From an uncultured Clostridia bacterium (lineage in GTDB: Bacteria > Bacillota > Clostridia > Oscillospirales > Acutalibacteraceae), in contig CAMVDB010000021.1 of assembly GCA_947166135.1 (NCBI GenBank), positions 1 through 32,811 of the forward strand: a DNA stretch of 32,811 nt. The letters are read 5' to 3'. The notes under the pieces were generated by a model. It saw only the letters and a program-made list of their open reading frames with translations. It searched no databases and was not told where the DNA came from. A program made the position numbers and the translations under genes. Within the stretch, counting starts at the first letter, position 1, and each line of letters opens with the position of its first letter. Shown here piece after piece: positions 6,767 through 14,792 of this stretch.

Positions 6767-7663
6767 TTAGTGTTGACAATCTTCATCGTATTTATTCTCA
6801 GTCGATATCGGACAGATAAACGCTTCCGCTTTCAGCTGATGCTTGATCTGTTTACGGATCGCTGAAATACTTTCGACTCTGATATCGCCTGTCAGATAAA
6901 AGGTGATCAGTCTGCGCTCAGGACCGTAATCATGCAGAATGAGCTTTTTGATTGTGCTTTCGGGAGCGGTATTCGTTACAATTTGTCGGATGATTCGGGA
7001 TGTTTTGGGGTCGATTGCCCTGCCCATCAGAGGCGCTGCGCTGTCGTGAGCGGACATCGTCCCTGCGTACAGGATACAGAGCGCGACGGGTATTCCCGCC
7101 CAGCCGTCGATATGCAGACCCGTCAGCTTCTCACAGATCACGGCGACGATGATGAGGATCGTCGCACAGCAGTCGCTGAGCGAATCCACCGCCTCCGCTT
7201 TGATGACCGATGAGCGGAGCAGCTTAGCCTTATGCCGGTTGTACAGGTACATCCCGCCCTTGACAGCGACCGAGATCAGCAGGATGATCAGAAGGGTCGG
7301 ACTGTAGGTGATATGACGCGGATGGATGATGCGGATCACGGAGGAGCAGAGCATTTTTCCGCCAATGAAGAGGATCAACAGCGACATCAAGAGCGCCGAC
7401 AGATACTCGATCCGTCCGAAGCCGAGGGGATAACGGCGCGACGGACGTTTACCGCTCAGCCAAAAACCGAGAGCGGCAAGCACGCAGGAACAGGCGTCCG
7501 CCAGATGGTTGAAGCCGTCCGCGGTTGCGGCGACCGATCCCGCGATGATTCCCGCGGTGTATTTGAGCAGAAAGAGCAGCAGGTTCAGCGCGGCGTTGGT
7601 AAGGCAGACGAGGCTGCCCGATCGCCGTCTGCCGCCGGATACAAATAAGTTCGATTCAGTCAT
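6767..7663 (-). CDS. Cation diffusion facilitator family transporter
   Basis: A 298-residue inner-membrane divalent cation/proton antiporter of the CDF family, probably exporting Zn, Fe or Mn. The N-terminal region has six predicted membrane segments. The paired metal-site motifs are visible: ATADGFNHLAD in the second segment (D49 region) and EAVDSLSDCCAT in the fifth. PLGFGRIEYLSAL is the usual inter-helix motif. The C-terminal domain of about 80 residues holds ILHDYGPERRLITFYL, matching the cytosolic dimerisation domain. It probably shares a transcript with the mazF-like gene downstream. No strong ribosome site precedes the ATG at 7663, so the start is less certain. Metal specificity cannot be read. 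Confidence 0.9.
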   Translation of the reverse strand: MTESNLFVSGGRRRSGSLVCLTNAALNLLLFLLKYTAGIIAGSVAATADGFNHLADACSCVLAALGFWLSGKRPSRRYPLGFGRIEYLSALLMSLLILFIGGKMLCSSVIRIIHPRHITYSPTLLIILLISVAVKGGMYLYNRHKAKLLRSSVIKAEAVDSLSDCCATILIIVAVICEKLTGLHIDGWAGIPVALCILYAGTMSAHDSAAPLMGRAIDPKTSRIIRQIVTNTAPESTIKKLILHDYGPERRLITFYLTGDIRVESISAIRKQIKHQLKAEAFICPISTENKYDEDCQH

Positions 7664-7674
7664 ACGACACCATG

Positions 7675-7703
7675 TTGAAAAGTTTTCGCTTTTGTGCTAC
7701 AAT
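7675..7703 (+). promoter_or_regulatory. Promoter of EamA transporter
   Basis: TTGAAA (7675-7680), 17-nt spacer, TACAAT (7698-7703). The predicted transcript starts near 7710, at the base of a hairpin. Confidence 0.75.
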
Positions 7704-7707
7704 AGCC

Positions 7708-7735
7708 AAGGCGCAAATCGATCGTGCTGCGCCTT
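7708..7735 (+). other. 5'-terminal mRNA hairpin before EamA gene
   Basis: A perfect 8-bp stem (AAGGCGCA at 7708-7715, TGCGCCTT at 7728-7735) starts at the predicted transcription start. It may protect the mRNA 5' end or affect the weak initiation site downstream. Confidence 0.5.
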
Positions 7736-7749
7736 AATCTATACTATGA

Positions 7750-8637
7750 TTGGTGACGAATATCGTGAGTCAGCGTACCAAAGGGATCTTATTTCTCGTT
7801 TTATCGGCGTTTTTCTTCGCCTGTATGAATATGTTTGTCAAGCTGTCGGGTGAGGAACTGCCTGTCTTTCAGAAGGTGTTTTTCCGTAACGCGATGGCGG
7901 CGATCGTTGCGTTTATTATTCTTATTAAGAATAAAGCGCCCTTCCGCCCGACCGTCAAGGGGTCTCTTCCTTTTCTGGTCCTTCGTACCTTGTTCGGACT
8001 GACGGGCGTCGTCTGCAACTATTACGCGCTTGAAACGCTCGTGCTCTCGGATGCGTCTATCCTGAACAAGATGTCGCCGTTCTTCGCGGTATTGTTTTCG
8101 TTTATCTTCATCAAGGAGCGGCCGCGGGTCTATCAATGGCTGATCCTCGGCGGCGCGTTGTTCGGTACATTGTTTGTGATCAAGCCGAGCTTCGCAAACG
8201 CCGCTTTCATCCCGGCGTTGGTTGGATTCCTCGGCGGCGTGATGGCGGGTGCCGCTTACGGCTGCGTGCGTAAGCTCGGTTTGATGGGGGAGAGCAACCC
8301 CTTCATCGTGTTCTTCTTCTCGGCGGGATCTACTTTGATCGTCGCGCCGATCATGATCGCGGGCTACGTTCCGATGACCGCTTTGCAGTGGGTCTATCTG
8401 CTCAGCGCGGGAGTCTCGGCGGCTTTGGCGCAGTTCAGTATCACCGCAGCTTATACTTATGCTCCTGCGAAGGAGATCTCGGTCTATGATTTCAGCCAGA
8501 TCATCTTTGCCTCGCTGATGAGCCTGATCGTCTTTCAGCAGGTGCCGGATATGTGGAGTATCATCGGCTACCTCATTATCATTTCGATGGCGGTTCTGAA
8601 CTTTTTCCTGAGCAACAGAAAAGTTACTAAAATATAA
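7750..8637 (+). CDS. EamA/DMT-family transporter
   Basis: A membrane protein of about 295 residues with ten hydrophobic segments arranged as two EamA repeats, as in drug/metabolite transporters. Each repeat opens with the usual amphipathic pattern (LFLVLSAFFFACMNMFVKL, then FLGGVMAGAAYGCVRKLG). SDASILNKMSPFFAVLFSFIFIKERP at the end of repeat one and AKEISVYDFSQIIFASLMS in repeat two are family signatures. The substrate is unknown; the subgroup resembles exporters of amino acids or metabolites. The start is uncertain: TTG 7750, GTG 7753 and GTG 7765 are all in frame and none has a good ribosome site. It lies just upstream of the isoleucine T-box unit without a clear terminator, so some readthrough is possible. 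Confidence 0.87.
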   Translation: MVTNIVSQRTKGILFLVLSAFFFACMNMFVKLSGEELPVFQKVFFRNAMAAIVAFIILIKNKAPFRPTVKGSLPFLVLRTLFGLTGVVCNYYALETLVLSDASILNKMSPFFAVLFSFIFIKERPRVYQWLILGGALFGTLFVIKPSFANAAFIPALVGFLGGVMAGAAYGCVRKLGLMGESNPFIVFFFSAGSTLIVAPIMIAGYVPMTALQWVYLLSAGVSAALAQFSITAAYTYAPAKEISVYDFSQIIFASLMSLIVFQQVPDMWSIIGYLIIISMAVLNFFLSNRKVTKI

Positions 8638-8673
8638 TTGCGTCAAGGAATAAATACCGTCACTTTGACAGTA

Positions 8674-8701
8674 TTGACTTTTTGCCTGTTTGTGTTACAA
8701 T
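8674..8701 (+). promoter_or_regulatory. Promoter of first T-box unit
   Basis: TTGACT (8674-8679), 16-nt spacer, TACAAT (8696-8701). A further TTGACA at 8665 has no matching -10. Confidence 0.65.
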
Positions 8702-8707
8702 TTGACA

Positions 8708-8980
8708 TAGACAATTGATAAAGGCTGTGACGAAGACGGTCAGGGCTAAGCTTTTTCAGAGAGTCGGCGGCTGGTGTGAGCCGACAAAGTTAACCTGAGT
8801 ACCCATCCCTTCCGAGCCGGAGGCCCGAACAGGATTCCTTAGTAGATACCTCCCGTGATTGCTGCGTAAAGGCATAGGGGTTGTCAGACCCTGAGAGCGG
8901 CAGTAGTAAGACTGCAAGTTGAGTGGTACCGCGGATGTGATTTTTCACACTCGTCTCAATGTTGAGACGGGTGTTTTTTG
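8708..8980 (+). promoter_or_regulatory. T-box riboswitch, probable isoleucine (specifier ATC)
   Basis: All T-box landmarks are present: Stem I with GACGAAG at its base, CAGAGAG (8757-8763) and the apical GGCTGGTGTGAGCC; the CTTCCGAGCC closing strand; a Stem III region; and the antiterminator core GAGTGGTACCGCG (8921-8933). The bulge reads TGGT, which pairs with a tRNA 3' end ACCA, so A73. Counting six nt upstream of the GA of CCGAGCC places the specifier at 8805-8807, ATC (Ile). The same count gives GTA and CTC in the other two leaders. TAC (Tyr) four nt upstream is an alternative. An uncharged tRNA would favour readthrough into the acyl-CoA synthetase gene. Confidence 0.88.
8948..8979 (+). 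terminator. T-box-controlled terminator 1
   Basis: A 12-bp stem (CACTCGTCTCAA, TG loop, TTGAGACGGGTG) is followed by TTTTTT. Its 5' part competes with the antiterminator. Confidence 0.9.
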
Positions 8981-9085
8981 TTGCCTGCGAATATTCTTTC
9001 AACGTGCATACAAATATCCCTGCTGCCTGTACAGAATCTGGATTATTAATTGTTGTTATCCTAAAATTTTGAGGAGGAACACATT

Positions 9086-11350
9086 ATGTCAGTCGTAGAT
9101 AACGAGAAGCTCATGGAGGTCGCGGAAAGAATCCGTGAAATGCGTGAGATCAGCGGCTTTACCGTTGAGGAAATGGCGGAAAAGACCGAAGTTACCGTCG
9201 AGGAGTACCGCGCGTATGAGAACGGTACCGTCGATTTCCCGTTCACCTTCATCCATAAGTGCGCGCTGGCGTTCGGCTTGGGTATCACCGATATCTTAGA
9301 GGGTGAGTCCGCAAGGCTGAAGAGTTACACCGTGACCCGTCGCGGCGGCGGCAGACAGACCGCCGAGGAGGAGGGCATCTCCATCGTCAACGTAGCGCCC
9401 ATGTTCAAGAACAAGATTGCCGAGCCTTACTTCTGCAAGTATGATTACAACGAGAGTTTGCAGAACAAACCCATCCATCTGACCAAGCACGCCGGTCAGG
9501 AGTTCGACTTCGTCCTCTCCGGCAAGATGAAGATCCAGATCGGCAACAACTTCGAGGAGCTCCAGGCGGGCGACTCCATCTACTATAATTCATCCACACC
9601 GCACGGTATGATCGCAATCGGCGGCGAGGACGTCAAGTTCATCGCTATCATCCTCCCCGGCGAGAAGGAGGCCGAAGAGGTCGACGACGGCGTGATGAAG
9701 GCACATATCAAGCAGAAGTCCGCGATCACCGGTCAGTTCGTCCGTACCCTCGAGAATGAGGACGGCTGCCTCAAGGCGATCAACTTCAAGAACGAGGATA
9801 AGTTCAACTTCGCCTTCGACTGTGTTGACGCGATCGCTAACAATACCCCCGATAAGCTCGCTATGCTTCATATCGATAAGAACAAGACCGAGCGCCGCTT
9901 CACCTTCAACGACATGAAGCGCCGTTCTAATCAGACTGCAAACTACTTCAAGAGCCTCGGCATCAAGAAGGGCGACCGTGTCATGCTCGTCTTAAAGCGC
10001 CATTACCAGTTCTGGTTCTCCATGCTCGCCCTGCATAAGCTCGGCGCGATCGCGATCCCCGCGACCAACCAGCTGCTTGCGCATGACTTCGAGTACCGCT
10101 TCCAGTCGGCCGGCGTGTCCGCGATCGTTGCGACCGCCGACGGCGCCGTAGCCGATTCGGTCGACGAGGCGCAGAAGACCTCTCCGACTCTGACCACAAA
10201 GATCCTGGTCGGCGGCGAGAGAGAGGGCTGGCGCAACTTTGACGCGGAGTTTGAGATGTATTCGACCCACTTCTACCGTACCGTCGATACCCCCTGCGGC
10301 GATGATACGATGGTCATGTTCTTCACCTCCGGTACGACCGGCTACCCGAAGATCGCCGAGCATAGCTACAAGTACGCGCTGGGTCACTACGTCACCGCCA
10401 AGTACTGGCACGGCGTCGATCCCGACGGTCTGCACTTTACCATCTCCGATACCGGCTGGGGCAAGGCGCTGTGGGGCAAGCTCTACGGCCAGTGGCTCTC
10501 TGAGGGTGCGGTATTCACCTACGATTTCGACCGCTTCCATGCCGACGATATCCTTCCGATGTTCGCGAAATATCACATCACCACCTTCTGTGCGCCGCCT
10601 ACTATGCTGCGCATGATGATCAAGGAGGATATCAGTAAGTATGATCTGTCGAGCATTGTTCACATGACCACAGCCGGCGAAGCGCTCAATCCCGAGGTCT
10701 ACCGCCAATTCAAGAAAGCGACCGGACTGAGGATCATGGAGGGCTTCGGTCAGACCGAGACCACCCTCACCATCGGCAACCTCTTCGGTACGACCCCGAA
10801 GATCGGCTCCATGGGCAAGCCCATCCCCGGCTATGACATCGACATTGTTGATCCCGACGGCAATCCCGTTCCCGACGGCGAGCCCGGCGAGATTGTTATC
10901 CATACCGATAAGCGCGTTCCCTGCGGCTTGTTCAAGGGCTATTATCGCAACGAGCAGGCGACCAAGGACGCTTGGCACGACGGCGTTTATCACACCGGCG
11001 ATACCGCGTGGCGCGATGAGGACGGCTACTTCTGGTACGTCGGCAGAGTCGACGACGTCATCAAGTCCTCCGGCTACCGTATCGGACCGTTCGAGATCGA
11101 ATCCGTCATCATGGAGCTGCCCTACGTCCTCGAGTGCGGTGTTTCAGCCGCTCCCGACGAGGTGCGCGGTCAGGTCGTCAAGGCGTCCGTCGTCCTCGTC
11201 AAGGGTACCGAGGGTACCGACGCGCTGAAGAAGGAGATCCAGGACTACGTCAAGAAGCATACCGCTCCTTATAAGTATCCGCGTATCGTTGTCTTCAAGG
11301 ACAGCCTGCCCAAGACCATCAGCGGCAAGATCCAGCGGAATAAACTGTAA
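9086..11350 (+). CDS. HTH-cupin-acyl-CoA synthetase fusion (probable 2-methylbutyrate activation)
   Basis: A 754-residue three-part protein. Residues about 8-75 form an XRE-type helix-turn-helix (EISGFTVEEMAEKTEVTVEEY). About 100-200 form a cupin (HLTKHAGQEFDFVLSGKMKI, GDSIYYNSSTPHG). About 235-754 form an AMP-forming acid:CoA ligase with the P-loop FFTSGTTGYPK, GFGQTETT, YHTGDTAWRDEDGYFWYVGR and the catalytic lysine in SGKIQRNKL. The ligase part resembles medium/short-chain acyl-CoA synthetases (ACSM type). The enzyme would make acyl-CoA from a carboxylate, ATP and CoA; the branched substrate is inferred from the isoleucine T-box and the Vor/IlvE genes downstream. The ribosome site GAGGAGG is strong. 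The N-terminal XRE-cupin module is normally a small-ligand-sensing repressor, so this may be an enzyme that also regulates. Confidence 0.9.
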   Translation: MSVVDNEKLMEVAERIREMREISGFTVEEMAEKTEVTVEEYRAYENGTVDFPFTFIHKCALAFGLGITDILEGESARLKSYTVTRRGGGRQTAEEEGISIVNVAPMFKNKIAEPYFCKYDYNESLQNKPIHLTKHAGQEFDFVLSGKMKIQIGNNFEELQAGDSIYYNSSTPHGMIAIGGEDVKFIAIILPGEKEAEEVDDGVMKAHIKQKSAITGQFVRTLENEDGCLKAINFKNEDKFNFAFDCVDAIANNTPDKLAMLHIDKNKTERRFTFNDMKRRSNQTANYFKSLGIKKGDRVMLVLKRHYQFWFSMLALHKLGAIAIPATNQLLAHDFEYRFQSAGVSAIVATADGAVADSVDEAQKTSPTLTTKILVGGEREGWRNFDAEFEMYSTHFYRTVDTPCGDDTMVMFFTSGTTGYPKIAEHSYKYALGHYVTAKYWHGVDPDGLHFTISDTGWGKALWGKLYGQWLSEGAVFTYDFDRFHADDILPMFAKYHITTFCAPPTMLRMMIKEDISKYDLSSIVHMTTAGEALNPEVYRQFKKATGLRIMEGFGQTETTLTIGNLFGTTPKIGSMGKPIPGYDIDIVDPDGNPVPDGEPGEIVIHTDKRVPCGLFKGYYRNEQATKDAWHDGVYHTGDTAWRDEDGYFWYVGRVDDVIKSSGYRIGPFEIESVIMELPYVLECGVSAAPDEVRGQVVKASVVLVKGTEGTDALKKEIQDYVKKHTAPYKYPRIVVFKDSLPKTISGKIQRNKL

Positions 11351-11377
11351 TGATTCATATTGTTCACCGATTAGTGG

Positions 11378-11406
11378 TTGACAAATAAAAAATACTGTGC
11401 TAAGAT
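11378..11406 (+). promoter_or_regulatory. Promoter of second T-box unit
   Basis: TTGACA (11378-11383), 17-nt spacer, TAAGAT (11401-11406). No convincing terminator separates the previous gene from it. Confidence 0.75.
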
Positions 11407-11593
11407 AAGACGAGTGAAAGGCTATGACGAAGAGGACGCGGTTCTCTCGTCACTCAGAGAAGGAGCGGTTGGTGCGAGCTCCTGTGACGGTTATCGTGTT
11501 TGTAGCTTCTGAGCCGGGGAGAAGAAAGTCCGTGTCGGATGATTAGACCTCCTCCGTGATGACTGCGTAAATGTCTGGGGGTTAATATTGGTT

Positions 11594-11627
11594 GAGATTG
11601 CCATGGCATAAACGCCTCGCAACGACA
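11594..11627 (-). repeat. Short hairpin repeat, copy inside valine T-box
   Basis: Read on the minus strand it starts TGTCGTTGCGAG and ends TGGCAATCTC, matching the ends of the copies at 18631-18673 and 27396-27432. Its centre has its own self-complementary core (GGC...GCC). Confidence 0.65.
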
Positions 11628-11698
11628 ATCATTATAGACCCTGAGAGCGGCAGAGCTGAGATATCAGCCTGCAATTTGAGTGGTACCGCGGGTGTTTC

Positions 11699-11739
11699 GC
11701 ACTCGTCTCAAAGTGATGACTTTGGGATGGGTGCTTTTT
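11699..11739 (+). terminator. T-box-controlled terminator 2
   Basis: A 16-bp stem with a few G-T pairs (11699-11714 with 11719-11734) is followed by TTTTT. Confidence 0.88.
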
Positions 11740-11772
11740 ATTTGCAGCACCTGTCCGGAAAAGAGGTATGTT

Positions 11773-14061
11773 ATGGATTACAACTCAACAGCACTTGATA
11801 CGAAAATTCTGGAGATGGCGTCGCGTATCCGCGAGCTTAGAGAGCTCGAGGGCAAGACCGTTGCCGAGATGGCGGCGTTCACCGACGTCAGCGAGGAAGA
11901 GTACCTTACCTGTGAATCGGGCAAGCAGGATCTGAACTTCGCGTTCATCTACCGCTGTGCCCAGGCGCTGAACGTCAACGTCACCGAGATCATCGAGGGT
12001 ATCTCCCCGAACCTGAAATCCTACGCCGTGACCCGCCGCGGAGCGGGGCAGAAGGTGAGCCAGGCGCACGGCATGACCTATTATAACCTCGCCTACGCCT
12101 TCCAGAACCGTATCGCCGAGCCGCTGTATGTCAAGAGCAAATATAACCCCGAAGCTCAGAACCGCCCCATGGAGCTGACGACCCACGACGGTCAGGAGAT
12201 CGACATCGTCGTCGAAGGTCAGCTGATGGTACAGGTCGGCGATCATAAAGAGATCTTAGGCCCCGGCGATACGATCTACTTTGATTCCAATACCCCTCAC
12301 GGTGAGATGGCTGTCGGCGAACAGGATTGTATCTTCTACGCCATCGTCCTCAACCCGAAGGGCGAGCCGATCCCCGAGCTGACCCAGACCAAGGCGATCG
12401 CCGCCCAGAAGGTCGAGACCATCGATACCAAGGAGCGCGTCTGGAAGAAATTCGTCGACTTCGACGTCAATGAGAACGGTACTCCGACCCGCGTCGAGTT
12501 CAAGAACGCCGATCAGTTCAACTTCGGCTATGATGTTATCGACGCGATCTCCTATAAAGATCCCGATAAGCTCGCGATGATCCATGTCGATAAGGACAAG
12601 ACCGAGCGACGCTTTACATTTACCGATATACGCCACGCATCCTGTCAGTGCGCGAACTACTTCAAGAGCTTAGGTATCCGCAAGGGCGACCGCGTTATGC
12701 TGATCCTCAAGCGCCATTACCAGTTCTGGTTCGCGATCATCGGTCTGCATAAGCTCGGCGCGATCGCGATCCCCGCGACCAACCAGCTGCAGGCGCATGA
12801 TCTTGAATACCGCTTCAAGGCGGCGGGCGTCTCCGCAATCCTCTGTACCGGCGACGGCTATTCCGCCGAGGAGGTCGAGCGCGCGATGGAGAGCTATCCC
12901 CAGATCAAGCGCATCATGGTCAACGGCGTTCGTGAGGGCTGGAGAAACTTCGATGAGGAGTACAAGCTCTTCTCGTCCCACTTCGAGCGCAACGAGCACA
13001 CCCCCTGCGGCGACGCGCCGATGCTGATGTACTTCACCTCCGGCACCTCGGGCTATCCGAAAATCGCCGCCCACAGCTACAAGCTCGCGCTCGGTCACTT
13101 CATGACCGCGAAATTCTGGCACAACGTCGATCCCGACGGTCTGCACTTCACTATCTCCGATACCGGCTGGGCGAAGGCAGCGTGGGGTAAGCTCTACGGC
13201 CAGTGGCTGTGTGAAGCGCCGATGTTCGTCTATGACTTCGACCGCTTCCATGCCGACGACATCCTCCCGATGTTCGCAAAATACAAGATCACTACCTTCT
13301 GCGCACCGCCCACCATGCTGCGTATGATGATCAAGGAGGATATCTCTAAGTACGATTTCTCCTCCGTCAAGCGCATGACCACCGCGGGCGAGGCGCTCAA
13401 CCCCGAGGTATATAACCAGTTCGAGAAGCTCACCGGCTTACAGATCATGGAGGGCTTCGGTCAGACGGAGACCGCCGTCATTATCTGCAACATGATCGGC
13501 GCGCCCCATAAGATCGGCTCGATGGGCAAGCCTTCTCCGATCTATGATATCCACCTGATCGACAAGAACGGCAACGACGTTCCCGACGGCGAGCCCGGCG
13601 AGATCGTCATCGATATCTCCAAGGGATTGCCCTGCGGTCTGGCGCTCTACTATTATAATGACGTCGATGCGACCCGTAAGAACTGGCGCAACGGCTACTA
13701 TCACACCGGCGATCTCGCGTGGCGTGATGAGGACGGCTTCTTCTGGTATGTCGGCCGTGCCGATGACGTCATCAAGTCCTCCGGCTACCGTATCGGACCG
13801 TTCGAGATCGAGTCCGTCATCATGGAGCTGCCGTATGTACTCGAATGCGGCGTTTCCGCAGCGCCCGATCCCGTTCGCGGTCAGGTCGTCAAGGCTTCCA
13901 TCGTACTCGTCAAGGGTACCGAGGGTACCGACGAGCTGAAGAAGGAGATCCAGGATTACGTCAAGACCCATACCGCGCCGTATAAATACCCGCGTATCGT
14001 CGTCTTCCGTGATTCTCTCCCCAAGACCACCAGCGGTAAGATCCAGAGGAACCTGCTCTAA
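11773..14061 (+). CDS. HTH-cupin-acyl-CoA synthetase fusion (probable isobutyrate activation)
   Basis: This 762-residue paralog of the previous synthetase has the same order: XRE HTH (about 12-80, ELEGKTVAEMAAFTDVSEEEY), cupin (about 105-205, ELTTHDGQEIDIVVEGQLMV, GDTIYFDSNTPHG), and AMP-forming CoA ligase (about 240-762) with YFTSGTSGYPK, GFGQTETA, YHTGDLAWRDEDG and SGKIQRNLL. The two proteins share long identical stretches in the ligase core, such as GPFEIESVIMELPYVLECG, but differ in HTH and linker, as after an old duplication. The ATG at 11773 has AGAGG at the right distance; longer in-frame starts lie inside the T-box terminator. It leads the unit that also encodes Vor and IlvE. Isobutyrate as substrate is inferred from the valine T-box. 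Confidence 0.9.
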   Translation: MDYNSTALDTKILEMASRIRELRELEGKTVAEMAAFTDVSEEEYLTCESGKQDLNFAFIYRCAQALNVNVTEIIEGISPNLKSYAVTRRGAGQKVSQAHGMTYYNLAYAFQNRIAEPLYVKSKYNPEAQNRPMELTTHDGQEIDIVVEGQLMVQVGDHKEILGPGDTIYFDSNTPHGEMAVGEQDCIFYAIVLNPKGEPIPELTQTKAIAAQKVETIDTKERVWKKFVDFDVNENGTPTRVEFKNADQFNFGYDVIDAISYKDPDKLAMIHVDKDKTERRFTFTDIRHASCQCANYFKSLGIRKGDRVMLILKRHYQFWFAIIGLHKLGAIAIPATNQLQAHDLEYRFKAAGVSAILCTGDGYSAEEVERAMESYPQIKRIMVNGVREGWRNFDEEYKLFSSHFERNEHTPCGDAPMLMYFTSGTSGYPKIAAHSYKLALGHFMTAKFWHNVDPDGLHFTISDTGWAKAAWGKLYGQWLCEAPMFVYDFDRFHADDILPMFAKYKITTFCAPPTMLRMMIKEDISKYDFSSVKRMTTAGEALNPEVYNQFEKLTGLQIMEGFGQTETAVIICNMIGAPHKIGSMGKPSPIYDIHLIDKNGNDVPDGEPGEIVIDISKGLPCGLALYYYNDVDATRKNWRNGYYHTGDLAWRDEDGFFWYVGRADDVIKSSGYRIGPFEIESVIMELPYVLECGVSAAPDPVRGQVVKASIVLVKGTEGTDELKKEIQDYVKTHTAPYKYPRIVVFRDSLPKTTSGKIQRNLL

Positions 14062-14077
14062 GTCGGGGAGAAAAATC

Positions 14078-14740
14078 ATGAATTACAAACGACTTACGAT
14101 TCTATGCGGTCATTACGGCTCGGGTAAGACGAATATCGCCGTGAATATGGCGCTTGACCTTGCCGCTCAGCGCGACAACGTCGCCGTCGCCGATCTCGAT
14201 ATCGTCAACCCGTATTTCCGCTCCAAGGACAGTGAAGCGGAGTTCAAAGAGCACGGCATCCGCCTGATTTGCTCGGACTTCGCGTCCTCTAATGTGGATC
14301 TGCCGTCCATGCCCGCCGACCTGTATTCTATCACCGATGATAAGAGCCTCAGCGTTATCCTCGATATCGGCGGTGATGACCGCGGCGCCTACGCCTTAGG
14401 CAGACTCCGCGACGCCATCCGCGACGAGGATGACTACGAGATGCTCATGGTCGTCAACAAATTCCGTCCGCTGACTCCCGACGCGCCGTCGACCATCGAG
14501 GTCATGCGCGAGATCGAGTGGGCGTGCGGTATCCCGTTCACCGGGATCATCAACAATTCCAATTTAGCTTCCGAGACTTCCGCCGATGATGTGTTAGGCT
14601 CCGAAGCGTATGCCGGGGAGGTATCCCGTCTCTCGGGGTTACCCTTGGTACTGACCACCGTCGAGGACAGACTCTACGACGAGCTAAAGGATAAGATCAG
14701 CCCGTTATTCCGTTTGAAGCTGCAGGCAAAACCGGTATAA
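14078..14740 (+). CDS. P-loop ATPase of MinD/CobQ-like type, unknown role
   Basis: A 220-residue cytosolic protein with an N-terminal Walker A (CGHYGSGKTN, about residues 9-18), a DLDIVNPYFRSKDSE switch-like stretch, and a Walker B-like SVILDIGGDDRGAYAL. VVNKFRPLTPD and GIINNSNLASETSAD resemble nucleotide-base-binding segments of SIMIBI-class ATPases. I chose the ATG at 14078 for the GGGGAG ribosome site; longer frames overlap the synthetase gene. It lies 16 nt after the synthetase stop, so it is part of the valine T-box unit. Similar ATPases accompany 2-oxoacid oxidoreductase genes in Clostridia, but the function is unknown. A role in metal or Fe-S cofactor loading, or regulation of the complex, is only a possibility. 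Confidence 0.82.
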   Translation: MNYKRLTILCGHYGSGKTNIAVNMALDLAAQRDNVAVADLDIVNPYFRSKDSEAEFKEHGIRLICSDFASSNVDLPSMPADLYSITDDKSLSVILDIGGDDRGAYALGRLRDAIRDEDDYEMLMVVNKFRPLTPDAPSTIEVMREIEWACGIPFTGIINNSNLASETSADDVLGSEAYAGEVSRLSGLPLVLTTVEDRLYDELKDKISPLFRLKLQAKPV

Positions 14741-14750
14741 GCTCAGGCGA

Positions 14751-14766
14751 AATTGATATATCAATT
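14751..14766. promoter_or_regulatory. 16-bp perfect palindrome upstream of vorD
   Basis: AATTGATATATCAATT is a perfect dyad between the ATPase stop and the vorD ribosome site. It could be an operator, for example for the HTH-cupin proteins, or a small RNA hairpin. There is no direct evidence for either. Confidence 0.35.
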
Positions 14767-14792
14767 CAATCTTTGAAGAAGGGAAAATGTAT

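Larger units (their letters stand above)
11413..11739 (+). promoter_or_regulatory. T-box riboswitch, probable valine (specifier GTA), with inserted repeat
   Basis: Stem I landmarks are GACGAAG, CAGAGA, the apical GGTTGGTGCGAGC and CTTCTGAGCC. The antiterminator core GAGTGGTACCGCG is at 11678-11690, with TGGT again predicting A73. The specifier, six nt before the GA of CTGAGCC, is GTA at 11502-11504 (Val). Compared with the first leader this one carries roughly 50 extra nt between the Stem II region (acctcc...gggggtt) and Stem III. Those nt contain a copy of a short repeat also found elsewhere in the window (11594-11627). The extra segment can fold on itself (GATTG/CAATC), so the switch may still work. 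Confidence 0.88.

Noticed and set aside
8798..8807. Tyrosine specifier (TAC) for the first T-box
   Set aside because: TAC can be read at 8800-8802, but the six-nt spacing that gives GTA and CTC in the other leaders points to ATC, and the genes fit isoleucine. I kept it as an alternative.
9992..10993. 333-residue minus-strand open frame opposite the first acyl-CoA synthetase
   Set aside because: Antisense shadow, as with similar frames at 2236-3222, 12670-13251, 13438-14079 and 19223-20194.
11680..11772. Longer N-terminus for the second acyl-CoA synthetase
   Set aside because: The extension is translated T-box and terminator sequence; AGAGG and homology to the first synthetase support the start at 11773.
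14009..14077. Longer N-terminus for the P-loop ATPase
   Set aside because: The extra codons overlap the end of the synthetase gene, and GGGGAG sits correctly for the ATG at 14078.
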